DNA of 32,929 nt from Microcystis wesenbergii FACHB-1317 (GCF_014696875.1 NZ_JACJQV010000187.1:1-32929), one strand, 5' to 3'. Counted from the first letter of the stretch, positions 7,352-16,482 are shown. Numbers and translations are program-made. Notes: generated by a model from the sequence alone, not told the origin.

Positions 7352-7924
7352 ATGTTTAACATCCTCAAACAAGTCAGCGATTACGCCAAAGGTAGCATTC
7401 AAGCGGCGAAATACATCGGCGAAGGTTTATCCGTTACCTTTGATCATATGCGTCGTCGTCCGATTACCGTCCAGTATCCCTACGAAAAGTTAATTCCCTC
7501 GGAACGTTATCGGGGTAGAATTCACTTTGAGTTCGATAAATGTATCGCTTGTGAAGTTTGTGTGCGAGTTTGTCCGATTAATTTACCAGTAGTGGATTGG
7601 ACTTTTAACAAGGAAATTAAAAAGAAAGAACTCAAACACTACAGTATCGATTTTGGGGTCTGTATTTTCTGCGGTAATTGTGTGGAATACTGTCCGACTA
7701 ATTGCCTATCGATGACCGAAGAATACGAACTAGCGACCTATGATCGTCATGAATTAAACTATGATAACGTCGCCCTAGGCCGTTTACCCTACAAAGTCAC
7801 CCAAGACCCGATGGTAACACCTCTGAGGGAATTAGGTTATCTGCCTAAAGGTGTCATCGAACCCCACGATTTACCCGCCGGTAGTCAACGCGCTGGTAAA
7901 CGTCCAGAAGAAATTACCGATTAA
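7352..7924 (+). CDS. ndhI: NAD(P)H-quinone oxidoreductase subunit I (NdhI), 2x[4Fe-4S]
   Basis: NdhI carries the two [4Fe-4S] clusters (N6a/N6b) that pass electrons from ferredoxin towards plastoquinone in NDH-1. The 190-residue protein has two classic ferredoxin motifs: [12 protein letters not shown] (C64, C67, C70, C74) and [12 protein letters not shown] (C104, C107, C110, C114). The N-terminus ([20 protein letters not shown]) is the usual membrane-associated lead. It sits between ndhA and ndhG. The gap to ndhG is 114 bp and filled partly by heptamer repeats. Confidence 0.97.
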   Translation: MFNILKQVSDYAKGSIQAAKYIGEGLSVTFDHMRRRPITVQYPYEKLIPSERYRGRIHFEFDKCIACEVCVRVCPINLPVVDWTFNKEIKKKELKHYSIDFGVCIFCGNCVEYCPTNCLSMTEEYELATYDRHELNYDNVALGRLPYKVTQDPMVTPLRELGYLPKGVIEPHDLPAGSQRAGKRPEEITD

Positions 7925-7971
7925 TTAGCAGTTAGCTATCAGCCGTCAGGATTTGGAAATCTAACAGTAAT

Positions 7972-8010
7972 AACTGATAACTGATAACTGATAACTAATA
8001 ATTAATAACT
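7972..8010 (+). repeat. heptamer tandem repeat (AACTGAT units) between ndhI and ndhG
   Basis: Three perfect AACTGAT units are followed by two variants (AACTAAT, AATTAAT). This is the same repeat type as at 4397-4449, on the other strand. It lies inside an operon, so it is probably transcribed in the ndh message and lies about 10 bp before the ndhG ribosome-binding site. Confidence 0.8.
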
Positions 8011-8038
8011 CTCAAACATAAAAGGAGATGAAACTACT

Positions 8039-8635
8039 GTGAATTTAGCCGAGGGCGTTCAAATAGTATCTTTTGGCATTTTAGCAGCCCTAGTAATCGG
8101 GACAGCTTTAGGCGTGGTACTATTATCTAATATCGTTTATTCCGCCTTTTTATTGGGTGGTGTTTTTATCAGCATTTCGGGTTTATATCTCTTACTAAAT
8201 GCTGATTTTGTAGCGGCGGCACAAATTCTAATTTATGTGGGTGCGATTAACGTTTTAATTCTCTTTGCTATTATGCTTGTTAACAAGCAAGAGGACTTTT
8301 CTGATATTCCTAAACGTTGGATTCGTCAGGCATCTACTGCTTTAGTTTGTGTGGGTTTATTTGTGCTGTTATCGACCATGGTTTTAATCACACCTTGGTC
8401 AATTTCTAGCACTTCTCCCGCAGTAGTGACTAATACTTTAGTAGAAATCGGTAAGCATTTCTTTAGTGATTTCTTGCTACCCTTTGAATTAGCTTCCGTG
8501 CTATTATTAATGGCCATGGTCGGAGCAATTATTTTAGCTCGTCGTGACCTTATCCCTACCCTAAAAGCTGAAGAACCTACGGCCACAGCTTTAACATTAC
8601 CCGAACGACCTAGAGAATTAACCGCCCCTAAATAG
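8039..8635 (+). CDS. ndhG: NAD(P)H-quinone oxidoreductase subunit 6 (NdhG)
   Basis: NdhG (NuoJ-type) is a small membrane subunit in the proton-translocating arm of NDH-1. The 198-residue protein has five hydrophobic helices. The segment [20 protein letters not shown] is the conserved helix 3 that contains the pi-bulge of NuoJ proteins, followed by [14 protein letters not shown]. The start is GTG at 8039, supported by a strong Shine-Dalgarno sequence AAAGGAGATG at 8021-8030. Stop and ndhE start are separated by 19 bp containing another GGAG. Confidence 0.96.
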   Translation: MNLAEGVQIVSFGILAALVIGTALGVVLLSNIVYSAFLLGGVFISISGLYLLLNADFVAAAQILIYVGAINVLILFAIMLVNKQEDFSDIPKRWIRQASTALVCVGLFVLLSTMVLITPWSISSTSPAVVTNTLVEIGKHFFSDFLLPFELASVLLLMAMVGAIILARRDLIPTLKAEEPTATALTLPERPRELTAPK

Positions 8636-8654
8636 GAGAAAAGAAAGAGGTATC

Positions 8655-8966
8655 ATGCAGATTCAGTTAGAGTATTATTTGTTATTAGCGGCGGCTTTAT
8701 TTTGTATCGGAATTTACGGTTTAGTCACCAGTCGCAATGCTGTCCGGGTTTTAATGTCGATCGAATTGATGCTCAATTCTGTTAACATTAACTTAATGGG
8801 TTTTTCCAACTATCTTGACCCCGCTAATATCCGAGGCCAAATTTTTACTATTTTCGTGATTACCGTAGCGGCAGCCGAGGCAGCCGTGGGTTTAGCGATT
8901 ATCCTGACTATCTATCGTAACCGCGACACCATCGATATGGAACAGTTTAACCTGCTCAAATGGTAA
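8655..8966 (+). CDS. ndhE: NAD(P)H-quinone oxidoreductase subunit 4L (NdhE)
   Basis: NdhE (NuoK-type) is a three-helix membrane subunit of NDH-1 with conserved glutamates used in proton transfer. The 103-residue protein is full length. Helix 2 has [19 protein letters not shown] with the key Glu, and helix 3 carries [12 protein letters not shown] with the second. It ends ...EQFNLLKW as in cyanobacteria and chloroplasts. It is the last gene of the operon, followed 24 bp later by a strong intrinsic terminator. Confidence 0.97.
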   Translation: MQIQLEYYLLLAAALFCIGIYGLVTSRNAVRVLMSIELMLNSVNINLMGFSNYLDPANIRGQIFTIFVITVAAAEAAVGLAIILTIYRNRDTIDMEQFNLLKW

Positions 8967-8989
8967 GGTTTTAAATATTTACCCCCCCT

Positions 8990-9018
8990 CTCTCCCTTTT
9001 TTGGGGAGAGTTTTTTTT
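8990..9018 (+). terminator. intrinsic terminator of the ndhAIGE operon
   Basis: The stem is CTCTCCC (8990-8996) with GGGAGAG (9004-9010), the loop TTTTTTG, then eight T residues (9011-9018). This is a textbook rho-independent terminator on the plus strand. It also separates the operon from the convergent LptC-like gene, which stops at 9034. Confidence 0.88.
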
Positions 9019-9033
9019 GGCTAATTTTCCCTG

Positions 9034-10182
9034 TTAACGGGGATAAATCTCGGTGACAACTCGATCGGGGGAGCTACTGGTAACAACAATGTTATTATCT
9101 TCTAACGTGCCGATCGCTTTATCGCCAGTGAGATTAAATTTTGGTTCCTGTTGTTCATAGATAATATTCCCCTCGGCCTCGACAATTTTTTCCGACATTT
9201 TCCAAGTTAAGATCTGACTATACAATTGCGCCCCAGTTTTCTGATTAATTCCCTTAACCCCATCCTTGAGATAAGCGATACGATTGCCTAATTCCACCAC
9301 TACACGATTACCAGTAATAGTGATTTGATCTTGATATTGAAAAATTTCCGTGGGGCGATCGGAAGTTAGGCTACGATTTTGATAGTTCCAAATTGCCTGA
9401 GAACCAGAAATCTGTAAAGGTGGTTCTAAAGAGCGATATTCGAGGTTTTCTTGCAGGATAACCTGATTATTTTTTCTTTCCCAACGACCGCCGATAGCAG
9501 TAAGGCGATCGATAATAGTTTTATCAATATAGCGATCAAAAGCGACTTTTTGATCGGTACTAATGACCTGTTGAGGAATTTCCCAGTACAGGCGCTCGGT
9601 TTGCAGGACGACACGAGATTCCTTGGCGGTAGCCACCACTTGACCTTGTAATTCTAGTTTTTCTTGGCGCGTGTCGTAGCGTCCTTGGCGGGCCTTGGCT
9701 TCTAGTTGTAGATGACTACCTTTGATCCCTTTGGGGGAGATTAAAATACCTGCCTTGGGTAGCCAACGCAATTCCGGCGCGTTAATAATGGCTTTATTGC
9801 GGGGATCTACAGCCACAATATTATCTTTGAGGAGAATTTCCTGGCCTTCCTTATAGACTTCACCGCGGTCAGCACTAACCTGTAAAACTACTTTCCCATC
9901 TTGATAGATATTACCCTTGATATTTTCCAGACGGGCAATTTTTTGGTCTTGGGTGTAGGTAGCTTTTTTGACTTGAATTTTCCAGAGGGGTTGTCCCGAG
10001 GGGTTAGCCTGTTCTAAGGTGGCATTATTGAGAATTAACCGGCCATTTTCCTCAATTTTAGGCGATTCTGTCGGCGAAATTTTCGGCGGATCGGGAGGTT
10101 GACAGGCCGTTAATCCCAGCAAACCGATTAGAAGGGCAGCCCCGCGCCCAATTGATAATTTTAATTGTAACCGCTGCCTCAA
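9034..10182 (-). CDS. lptC: LptC-like lipoprotein, lipopolysaccharide transport
   Basis: The protein starts with a charged segment, then GAALLIGLLGLTAC, a lipoprotein signal peptide with a lipobox (LTAC) whose Cys would be lipidated. The remainder is a repetitive beta-rich OstA/LptC jellyroll: recurring texts are ENIKGNIYQDGKVVLQ, LKDNIVAVDPRNKAII, QGRYDTRQEKLELQGQV and KIVEAEGNIIYEQQEP. LptC proteins bridge LptB2FG and LptA. Cyanobacterial versions are long, and this one (about 382 residues) fits that. The start is uncertain: the open frame extends into the htrA gene in another phase, so only starts downstream of 10259 make sense, and the first usable one is TTG at 10182. A GGAGGAGAG sequence lies some 20 bp upstream. 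It lies 76 bp after htrA, in the same direction. Confidence 0.78.
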   Translation of the reverse strand: MRQRLQLKLSIGRGAALLIGLLGLTACQPPDPPKISPTESPKIEENGRLILNNATLEQANPSGQPLWKIQVKKATYTQDQKIARLENIKGNIYQDGKVVLQVSADRGEVYKEGQEILLKDNIVAVDPRNKAIINAPELRWLPKAGILISPKGIKGSHLQLEAKARQGRYDTRQEKLELQGQVVATAKESRVVLQTERLYWEIPQQVISTDQKVAFDRYIDKTIIDRLTAIGGRWERKNNQVILQENLEYRSLEPPLQISGSQAIWNYQNRSLTSDRPTEIFQYQDQITITGNRVVVELGNRIAYLKDGVKGINQKTGAQLYSQILTWKMSEKIVEAEGNIIYEQQEPKFNLTGDKAIGTLEDNNIVVTSSSPDRVVTEIYPR

Positions 10183-10258
10183 TTTCGATCGCTCCGCTGC
10201 TATTTTCTCTCCTCCCAGTGTAGGGTAAGGGGTCGCCCCTTGACCGGTTGAAAGTAGT

Positions 10259-11449
10259 TTAATCGCTAGTTTTGCTGGGAAAAACCCCCGGTTGAACGGT
10301 GAGAGTTTGTTGTTTACCCCTGCGGTTAATCTCGATTTCCAGATTACCACCGATCGCACTGGTTTCTACACCTTGCTGCACATCGGCGGCGGTTTTAACG
10401 GGGTTTCCTGCCACAGTTTCGATGATATCACCCGCTTGCATCCCGGCTTTTTGAGCGGGGGAATTTTCCACCACTCGCAGGACGATTACCCCTTCATTTT
10501 GGTCAATATTAAAGTTTAATTCTTTAGTTTCGTTCAATTGCTGCCGTAATTCTGGGTTTAGCGTCACCATGTGGATACCGATGTAGGGATGTTCCGCTTT
10601 ACCCTTGCTAGATAGCTGTCCCGCCACTTTTTGGGCGGTTTCGATGGGAATAGCAAACCCTAAACCCTGAGCATCGGCCCGAATTGCCGTATTAATGCCG
10701 ATAACTTCACCCTTGGCGTTCAGTAACGGGCCGCCGGAATTGCCGGGGTTAATAGCGGCATCGGTTTGGATAAAACGAACCCGTTTATCGGGAACCCCCA
10801 CTTCGCTGCTAGTGCGTCCTAGGGCACTAATAATGCCCACCGTAACAGTATTATCCAGGCCTAGGGGATTGCCAATTGCGATCGCCCACTCCCCTGGTAT
10901 TAAAGTTTCGGCCTTACCAAAAGTCACCGTCGGTAAATTTTTCGCCTCAATTTTCACCAGGGCCACATCGGTCATATTGTCAACCCCCAGGACTTTACCC
11001 TGATGGGTTTGACCGTTTTTCAAAGTCACTTTTACTTGGGTTGTCCCTTCCACCACATGGGCGTTAGTTAAAAGTAGTCCATCTGTACTGATTATAAACC
11101 CAGAACCAGTTCCTCGTTCTAAATGCTCCTTGGGAATCGGCACTTCATTACCAAAAAAGCGCCGAAAAAAGGGCTGTTTAAATTCTTCGGGAATTTGGTC
11201 GGCCACTTCCCGGGCCGAGTCAATCCGCACCACCGCCGGCCCGACTTTCTGCACGGCCTGGGCGATAAAATTAACATTACCGTCGGTTTGGGTAATAACA
11301 GGGAGAGAGAGAGAAGCGGGGAGGATTGCCGGCGGTTTATTTACCTCTAGGGGTGCTTTTCTGCTTAAATACTGATTTCCTAGCACACCCACAGTACCGC
11401 CTAGGGCGAGTAATCCCAGTGAAATCCCCAATCTTGTCAATAAACCCAT
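10259..11449 (-). CDS. HtrA/Deg family serine protease with PDZ domain
   Basis: This is a periplasmic or thylakoid-lumen quality-control protease. The N-terminal segment MGLLTRLGISLGLLALGG is a membrane anchor or signal peptide. The trypsin-like domain has the full catalytic triad: H131 in TNAHVV, D161 in MTDVALVK and S238 in GNSGGPLL. A single PDZ domain follows at about residues 295-385 (YIGIHMVTL, then GVIVLRVVENSPAQKAGMQA and GDIIETVAGNPV). The 396-residue length matches cyanobacterial HtrA/HhoA/HhoB, but I cannot tell which of the three it is. The ATG at 11449 is preferred over an in-frame TTG at 11524, because it places the hydrophobic signal at the N-terminus. Expressed upstream of the LptC-like gene, it suggests an envelope-maintenance unit. 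Confidence 0.93.
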   Translation of the reverse strand: MGLLTRLGISLGLLALGGTVGVLGNQYLSRKAPLEVNKPPAILPASLSLPVITQTDGNVNFIAQAVQKVGPAVVRIDSAREVADQIPEEFKQPFFRRFFGNEVPIPKEHLERGTGSGFIISTDGLLLTNAHVVEGTTQVKVTLKNGQTHQGKVLGVDNMTDVALVKIEAKNLPTVTFGKAETLIPGEWAIAIGNPLGLDNTVTVGIISALGRTSSEVGVPDKRVRFIQTDAAINPGNSGGPLLNAKGEVIGINTAIRADAQGLGFAIPIETAQKVAGQLSSKGKAEHPYIGIHMVTLNPELRQQLNETKELNFNIDQNEGVIVLRVVENSPAQKAGMQAGDIIETVAGNPVKTAADVQQGVETSAIGGNLEIEINRRGKQQTLTVQPGVFPSKTSD

Positions 11450-11834
11450 AAGCTCTAGCCCTAAAATGTCGTGTGCGGTAGAATCGGCGCAAAACTTACC
11501 TATATTATAGGCTGTCTTTTTCAAAGACGAACCCCTGGGGCAGATAAAGGCTTTTTGTATTTGATGGCAGTGGCAATCACTTTGATTAAGCGTTTCTCAT
11601 CAAGGTGAAGTGTAACGTATATTTGGCATTGTCTCCGCGCTCTGGTCTGCTGACTCCCCAAAAAGAAAATTTCGTATTCTACTATTAAGATAACTGCTGT
11701 AAGAATACTTCCCTGTAATCAATTAGCTAAAACTTAACTCAGGCGCTACATTTTCTGGAAATCTATTGACTTGGAATATTGACAAAATTCTCGAAGCGTA
11801 ATATGATGTTTTCAAATATTTCAAGGCTGAGTTT
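11450..11834. other. intergenic region between divergent htrA and FkbM genes
   Basis: No gene is visible in this 385-bp region. It must carry the htrA promoter on the minus strand, which I could not pinpoint, and contains a good plus-strand promoter for the FkbM gene near its right end (listed separately). Confidence 0.5.
11779..11807 (+). promoter_or_regulatory. sigma-70-type promoter for the FkbM methyltransferase gene
   Basis: The -35 box TTGACA (11779-11784) is perfect. A 17-bp spacer is followed by TATGAT (11802-11807), one base from consensus. The start codon lies 27 bp downstream, leaving a short leader. It is the best promoter match in the window. Confidence 0.75.
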
Positions 11835-12743
11835 ATGAATGATAATTTAAGGCTGGTTAATACACCTGAAGGTAAGTTTTATTGTCTCGATCTGAAGATG
11901 GCTAACTTATTGGAAAATCTGCGAGATTTGGCGAGTGTCTATCCCGGAATCGACGATAAAATGATTCATCCAGGGGATGTTTGCTTTGATATTGGTGCCA
12001 ATATTGGCACTTTTTCAACTTTAGCAGCCCGTTTATCATCCCCTGAAGGACGGGTATTTGCCTTTGAGCCTTGTCCAGAAACTCATCAAATTCTCTTGGA
12101 AAACCTGCGATTGAATAATGTTTCACATTTAGTACAAGTACAAACTGATGTTATTAGCGACAATCAAAAAAAATTCTCTATTAAAAAAGCTCCTAAAAAC
12201 ATGGGAGCCACCCGATTTATTGAATCGTCAGAGGTGGAGGGAGAACTCTTTACTTCCACAACCTTAGATTTGTGGATAGAAAATAATTTGCATCTAAAAC
12301 AGTGTGATTTTATTAAAATAGATGTGGAAGGAATGGAGATTAAAGTTCTTCAGGGAGCCAGGAAGACCTTAAAACAGTATCACCCCATTCTATATATTGA
12401 GGTTTGTTTACCCCATTACGAAAAATATGGATTTAAAATCGAGCAATTGCAAGAATTTTTAGCAGAAATTGGCTACCATTTCTTTCGTTATTTCGCTCCT
12501 GCGCCTTTTCTAACTAAAGATATACGTCGCCTCCATTCTCTTAACCAAGGTTCTTATTTTTATAATTTAATCGCCATTCACCCTAGCAGTCCTCGCTATC
12601 CTCAAAAATACAATTCTACACAAGAAGCTTTCCTGTTTATGATTGAGGAAAAATCAACAATTACTTATAGTGAATTACGCAGAAAATTTCCGATCAGAAC
12701 TACAATTAAAAAACTTGTTAGGGGAGAAAAAAAGCCAGAATAA
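11835..12743 (+). CDS. FkbM family methyltransferase
   Basis: This is a SAM-dependent O-methyltransferase of the FkbM class; such enzymes commonly methylate sugars or secondary metabolites. The 302-residue protein has motif I FDIGANIGTFSTLAAR (from residue 51), the acidic loop GRVFAFEPCPETHQIL, and the family tail CDFIKIDVEGMEIKVLQGA with the conserved Asp-Val-Glu-Gly. The C-terminal 60 residues are less conserved. It has its own consensus promoter and is not close to other biosynthetic genes; the substrate cannot be deduced. murT starts 102 bp downstream. Confidence 0.9.
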   Translation: MNDNLRLVNTPEGKFYCLDLKMANLLENLRDLASVYPGIDDKMIHPGDVCFDIGANIGTFSTLAARLSSPEGRVFAFEPCPETHQILLENLRLNNVSHLVQVQTDVISDNQKKFSIKKAPKNMGATRFIESSEVEGELFTSTTLDLWIENNLHLKQCDFIKIDVEGMEIKVLQGARKTLKQYHPILYIEVCLPHYEKYGFKIEQLQEFLAEIGYHFFRYFAPAPFLTKDIRRLHSLNQGSYFYNLIAIHPSSPRYPQKYNSTQEAFLFMIEEKSTITYSELRRKFPIRTTIKKLVRGEKKPE

Positions 12744-12845
12744 ACTGAGATTTACCCCAACTGCGAAACTAATTAGGGAACTTACCCTGTTAACCGGTCT
12801 TCTTTTAGGGGTAAAATCACGAAACAGCTATGAGAATCTCAGTTC

Positions 12846-14183
12846 ATGCAATTGTTTGATCGCATCCGTTTAGGGATAGCCGTAGCGGTGGCTAAAACCG
12901 TTACTGCTGTGGTTAAAGGACTCCGTTTAGGGGCTGCCAGCGTCTTGCCGGGGGAAATTGCCCGTCGTCTCCATCCCCGTTTGTTACCGCTACTCTGTGG
13001 GCAAGTCCGACGGGGGGTAATTTTGGTGGTTGGCACGAATGGAAAAACTACCACTTCCCTACTGCTAAGAACTATTCTAGAGCGTCAGGGGGCAAAAGTT
13101 ACCCATAATACCACTGGGGCGAATTTAATTAATGGTTTAATCACTGCTTTATTAGCCGATGCCAATTTATTCGGCACTTTAAAGGCTGATTATGCCATTT
13201 TAGAAGTGGATGAAAATATTCTCCCTTTGGTTTTAAAAGATTGTCGTCCTCGCGCTATTTTAGCTCTAAATTTGTTTCGCGATCAACTCGATCGCTATGG
13301 GGAAGTGGATACGATTAGTCGCCGTTGGCAAGGGGCCATATCTCCCCTACCCACCGATACTTTAGTGATTCTCAATGCTGATGATCCGACCCTTTCCCAT
13401 TTGGGTCAACAACTGCCCCAAAGAGTTGTATATTTTGGCTTAAGTGAGCCAGAATTATATCTGGAAGAAATTCCCCACGCTGTCGATTCTATTTACTGTC
13501 CTAAATGTGGTGCTTCTTTGGATTATCGGGGGGTTTATCTCTCCCATTTAGGGGATTTTAGTTGTCCTAGTTGCGGCTTTAAAAAGAGTAGTCCTGCTTT
13601 TCATAGTCAAGATTGGCCGCAGATTTTAATCGGTGTTTATAATAAATATAATACTTTAGCAGCGGGGTTAGTAGCCCAGGAATTGGGGATTAAAGATCGA
13701 GAAATTTTTGAGACAGTTCAGGGTTTTAAAGCGGCTTTTGGTCGAGCGGAAGAATTAGAAATTGAGGGTAAAAAAGTTAGGATTTTACTGTCCAAAAATC
13801 CCGTGGGTATGAATGAAACAATTCGCGCAGTGGCTGATATTTTACAGAAAGAAAAGTCTTCTACTACTCTCTTAGTTCTCAATGATCGCATCCCCGACGG
13901 TACGGATGTTTCTTGGATTTGGGATGTGGATACGGAAAAATTAACCCGTTTGGGAACAACTTTAGTAGTAACGGGCGATCGACTTTATGACATGGCTTTG
14001 CGCTTACAATATAGTCAGGATAGTCTCGCTTATCCCGTTAATTTAATTGTTGAATCCGATCTAAAAAAAGCGATACAAATTGCCCTTAATAACACCAAAA
14101 ATGAGGAAACTTTACATATTTTACCCACCTATTCTGCTATGTTAGAAGTACGAGAGATTCTCACGGGCCGAAAGATTTTGTAG
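12846..14183 (+). CDS. murT: lipid II isoglutaminyl synthase, MurT ligase subunit
   Basis: MurT is a Mur-ligase-like ATPase that, with GatD, amidates the alpha-carboxyl of D-Glu in lipid II stem peptides. The 445-residue protein has the P-loop GTNGKTTTS at 63-71 and a central Mur domain (ALNLFRDQLDRYGEVDT, then VILNADDP). A zinc-ribbon insert, characteristic of MurT, is formed by C218/C221 (CPKCG) and C240/C243 (CPSCG). A C-terminal DUF1727-type domain follows (LNDRIPDGTDVSWIWDVD), containing the Asp used in catalysis in characterised MurT. It starts with ATG at 12846. Its partner gatD is 476 bp downstream rather than adjacent. Confidence 0.93.
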   Translation: MQLFDRIRLGIAVAVAKTVTAVVKGLRLGAASVLPGEIARRLHPRLLPLLCGQVRRGVILVVGTNGKTTTSLLLRTILERQGAKVTHNTTGANLINGLITALLADANLFGTLKADYAILEVDENILPLVLKDCRPRAILALNLFRDQLDRYGEVDTISRRWQGAISPLPTDTLVILNADDPTLSHLGQQLPQRVVYFGLSEPELYLEEIPHAVDSIYCPKCGASLDYRGVYLSHLGDFSCPSCGFKKSSPAFHSQDWPQILIGVYNKYNTLAAGLVAQELGIKDREIFETVQGFKAAFGRAEELEIEGKKVRILLSKNPVGMNETIRAVADILQKEKSSTTLLVLNDRIPDGTDVSWIWDVDTEKLTRLGTTLVVTGDRLYDMALRLQYSQDSLAYPVNLIVESDLKKAIQIALNNTKNEETLHILPTYSAMLEVREILTGRKIL

Positions 14184-14659
14184 AAATTAGAAAAGGGGGA
14201 CATAAGCGCAAGCTTACATTAGCTTTTTTTGTGATACTAAATCCAGTTATTAAAAACTGATTATTGCTTCTCCGTTTTGCATTAGTGCCTCTCTTGATAT
14301 GTAGCCCATACTCAACGGATTTAGTATTACTTCCGATTTTATCACTCAATCCAAGCCTTTGGGGGGTTCTACCCCCCAAACCCCCCGTTGGGGGCGTGGC
14401 GCCGCCCCCAAACCCCCCGCGCATTAGTTTTTCGGTGGGATGCTTACACGCAGCTGCTAATACATCTGTCATAATTTAAGAGTCGCTCCACTTGCAGGAG
14501 TGCCTCTCCTGATATGTAGCCTATACTCAGCGGATTTAGTATGAGATGCTTACACGCAGTTGTTCATATATTTGTAATAATTTTTGATATTTCTACAAAC
14601 TTGAGATGCAGTCCGTCTCTTATCCCCCATTTCCCCATTCCCTAATCCCCTAAAAAATT
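14184..14659. repeat. repeat-rich spacer between murT and gatD
   Basis: This region has no gene. It holds a weak terminator-like hairpin (AAGCT 14210-14214, AGCTT 14221-14225, then T's) and a 94-bp element with inverted ends ATACTAAATCC (14234-14244) and GGATTTAGTAT (14317-14327). It also has two strong G/C hairpins: TTTGGGGGGT/ACCCCCCAAA at 14358-14380 and TTGGGGGCG/CGCCCCCAA at 14388-14411. A second degenerate copy of part of the first element lies at about 14497-14583; shared texts include GATATGTAGCC and GATGCTTACACGCAG. Confidence 0.75.
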
Positions 14660-15463
14660 ATGCAAGAACTAGAACTAAAAATCGGCTGGTTATATCCGAA
14701 CTTAATGAGTACCTACGGCGATCGAGGTAATGTTATTACTATCCAAAGAAGATGTCAATGGCGTGATATTGCTGTGACAATTATTCCCCTAGATGCTCAA
14801 ACAGAAGCCGAGACATTTTACCAAGTAGATATAATTGTTGGGGGTGGAGCGCAGGATCGGCAACAGGAGATCGTTATGCGCGATTTACAGGGGAGAAAAG
14901 CAGCGGCGATGAAAGAACAATTATCGGCAGGAATACCGGGGGTTTTTACCTGTGGTTCCCCGCAATTATTAGGGCATTATTACGAACCAGCTTTCGGTCA
15001 AAGAATCGAAGGATTAGGATTATTAGACCTAGTAAGTAAACATCCCGGCCCCAATGCAAAACGCTGTATCGGTAACGTGGTTTTTGAAATTACTGCCTCT
15101 CCCTTAGCGGAGGAAATAAAAGCTATGACTGGGGAAAAACCGCTAGTAATTGGCTTTGAAAATCACGGGGGTCGTACCTATTTACAGACCGTTTCTCCTT
15201 TAGGAAAGGTGATTACTGGCTACGGAAATAACGGAGAGGACGGTTATGAAGGGGCATTTTACCACAATGCGATCGCTACCTATGCTCACGGTCCCTTACT
15301 ACCCAAAAATCCCTTTTTAGCCGATTGGTTAATCCAAAAAGCTTTAGAACAAAAGTATCAAAAAGCCGTTTTTTTAACAAAACTTGATGATTCTCTGGCC
15401 CTGAAGGCACGATTTGCCATGTTTGAACGACTAGAACTAACCGGCGTGACCAATAAAGCCTAA
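14660..15463 (+). CDS. gatD: lipid II isoglutaminyl synthase, glutamine amidotransferase subunit GatD
   Basis: GatD is a class I glutamine amidotransferase (CobB/CobQ-like) that releases ammonia from Gln for MurT. The 267-residue protein starts MQELELKIGWLYPNLMSTYG with the conserved LMSTYGDRGN. The nucleophile is C98 in VFTCGSPQLLG (usually CGGYQLLG), and the catalytic His is H210 in YAHGPLLPKNP. GFENHGGRT at 165-173 is a further family signature. The length is normal. The C-terminus (VFLTKLDDSLALKARFAM) fits family members. No clear Shine-Dalgarno precedes the ATG. Confidence 0.93.
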   Translation: MQELELKIGWLYPNLMSTYGDRGNVITIQRRCQWRDIAVTIIPLDAQTEAETFYQVDIIVGGGAQDRQQEIVMRDLQGRKAAAMKEQLSAGIPGVFTCGSPQLLGHYYEPAFGQRIEGLGLLDLVSKHPGPNAKRCIGNVVFEITASPLAEEIKAMTGEKPLVIGFENHGGRTYLQTVSPLGKVITGYGNNGEDGYEGAFYHNAIATYAHGPLLPKNPFLADWLIQKALEQKYQKAVFLTKLDDSLALKARFAMFERLELTGVTNKA

Positions 15464-15521
15464 ACTGGTCATATACACTTATGGCAGGAGATAGTCAAAC
15501 TAGCCATTAAGAATTTTAATT

Positions 15522-16460
15522 GTGGCAGCTTATGAAATTATGACTGGAAAAATTATCGAGCGTCAAACGGCGGGGTTTCTCGTCCTCATCATCCCCCTAG
15601 CGGTGCTAATCATCCTTGTTTTTACCGCTTGGCCATTGATCCTACTTGTCTTCCTCTTAACTCTGGCAGTCAAGGTGTGGCAAGACTATCGCTGGTCAAA
15701 ATTATCGACGGTGATTAACCCCTATTTCAATCAACTTTTACAGGACAATCAAGGTTGTCTCACCCCGATTGACCTATCGGCAAAAGCCAATCTCACGGCC
15801 AAATTAGCTAGACAATTTTTAGACAAAAAAGCTGAGGAATTTGGAGCGCAAAAAAAAGCTGTAGGCGATCAGGGTATGGCCTATTACTTTATCACCGCCA
15901 GTACCTTGGGTAGTATTTTTGATGAGAGTGACCCCTCTTTAGAAGAAATAGGGGAAAAACAAATTCCCGCGATTACTGCCTCAAGATCACCTCTGACCAA
16001 TTTAGAGCAATCCCAGGAGGCTAAATCCCCCCTGATTGTGGCCGAGAAAAGCGAAAATTCTGTCCAGGAGGTTCCTGTTATTTCCTCCTCCCAACCTCTG
16101 ACTAATTTAGGTAAATTATTTGAGGAAAAAGAGGAAGAAAATACTGCAGCGATCACTGTTCAAGAAACGGTAATTCAAGAACTGGAGGAGATAATTAATC
16201 CTAGTTTGAACAGTTCTGACAGTTCTTTATCCCAATCAGAATCAGAAGTTAGGGAAGAATCTCTAACCACTCTATCTGAAACCATCTCATCAATGAGTTT
16301 GGCGGATTTGGCTAAACGTTTAGGAGTTACCCCGGCCGTTTTGGGTAGAAACAAGAAAAATAAATCCGAAACAGAATTTGCCGATTGGAGTCGCATCAGA
16401 GATCCCGATGGTATTGCTTGGAAATTTGACGCAAAAAACTCCTTATTTGTGGTTAGCTAA
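15522..16460 (+). CDS. membrane-anchored cyanobacterial protein of unknown function
   Basis: I do not recognise this 312-residue protein by function. It has one or two hydrophobic helices at residues 20-55 (GFLVLIIPLAVLIILVF, then LILLVFLLTLAVKVWQDY), then a helical segment with NPYFNQLLQDNQGCLTP that resembles a winged-helix or wHTH-type module. A long acidic, Ser/Glu-rich low-complexity linker (about 140-245) follows. It ends in a conserved C-terminal motif, LADLAKRLGVTPAVLGR, then FADWSRIRDPDGIAWKFD. The start is GTG 15522 or ATG 15540, six codons later. It lies 58 bp after gatD, in the same direction, so it may be co-transcribed; a strong terminator follows. Confidence 0.75.
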   Translation: MAAYEIMTGKIIERQTAGFLVLIIPLAVLIILVFTAWPLILLVFLLTLAVKVWQDYRWSKLSTVINPYFNQLLQDNQGCLTPIDLSAKANLTAKLARQFLDKKAEEFGAQKKAVGDQGMAYYFITASTLGSIFDESDPSLEEIGEKQIPAITASRSPLTNLEQSQEAKSPLIVAEKSENSVQEVPVISSSQPLTNLGKLFEEKEEENTAAITVQETVIQELEEIINPSLNSSDSSLSQSESEVREESLTTLSETISSMSLADLAKRLGVTPAVLGRNKKNKSETEFADWSRIRDPDGIAWKFDAKNSLFVVS

Positions 16461-16482
16461 TAGGTAATTTGTTTTGTTTTTT

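Noticed and set aside
8326-8586. 86-codon minus-strand open frame inside ndhG
   Set aside because: It lies wholly within a well-supported gene and has no family resemblance.
10695-11375. Several plus-strand open frames of 63-102 codons inside htrA
   Set aside because: They are shadows of the minus-strand protease gene, which has all catalytic motifs.
11525-11834. tRNA or other stable RNA in the htrA-FkbM spacer
   Set aside because: No cloverleaf, T-loop or CCA end was found; only a promoter is supported.
14161-14472. Open frame of 103 codons on the minus strand
   Set aside because: It runs through the repeat and G/C hairpins between murT and gatD and gives low-complexity Gly/Pro text; no family resemblance.
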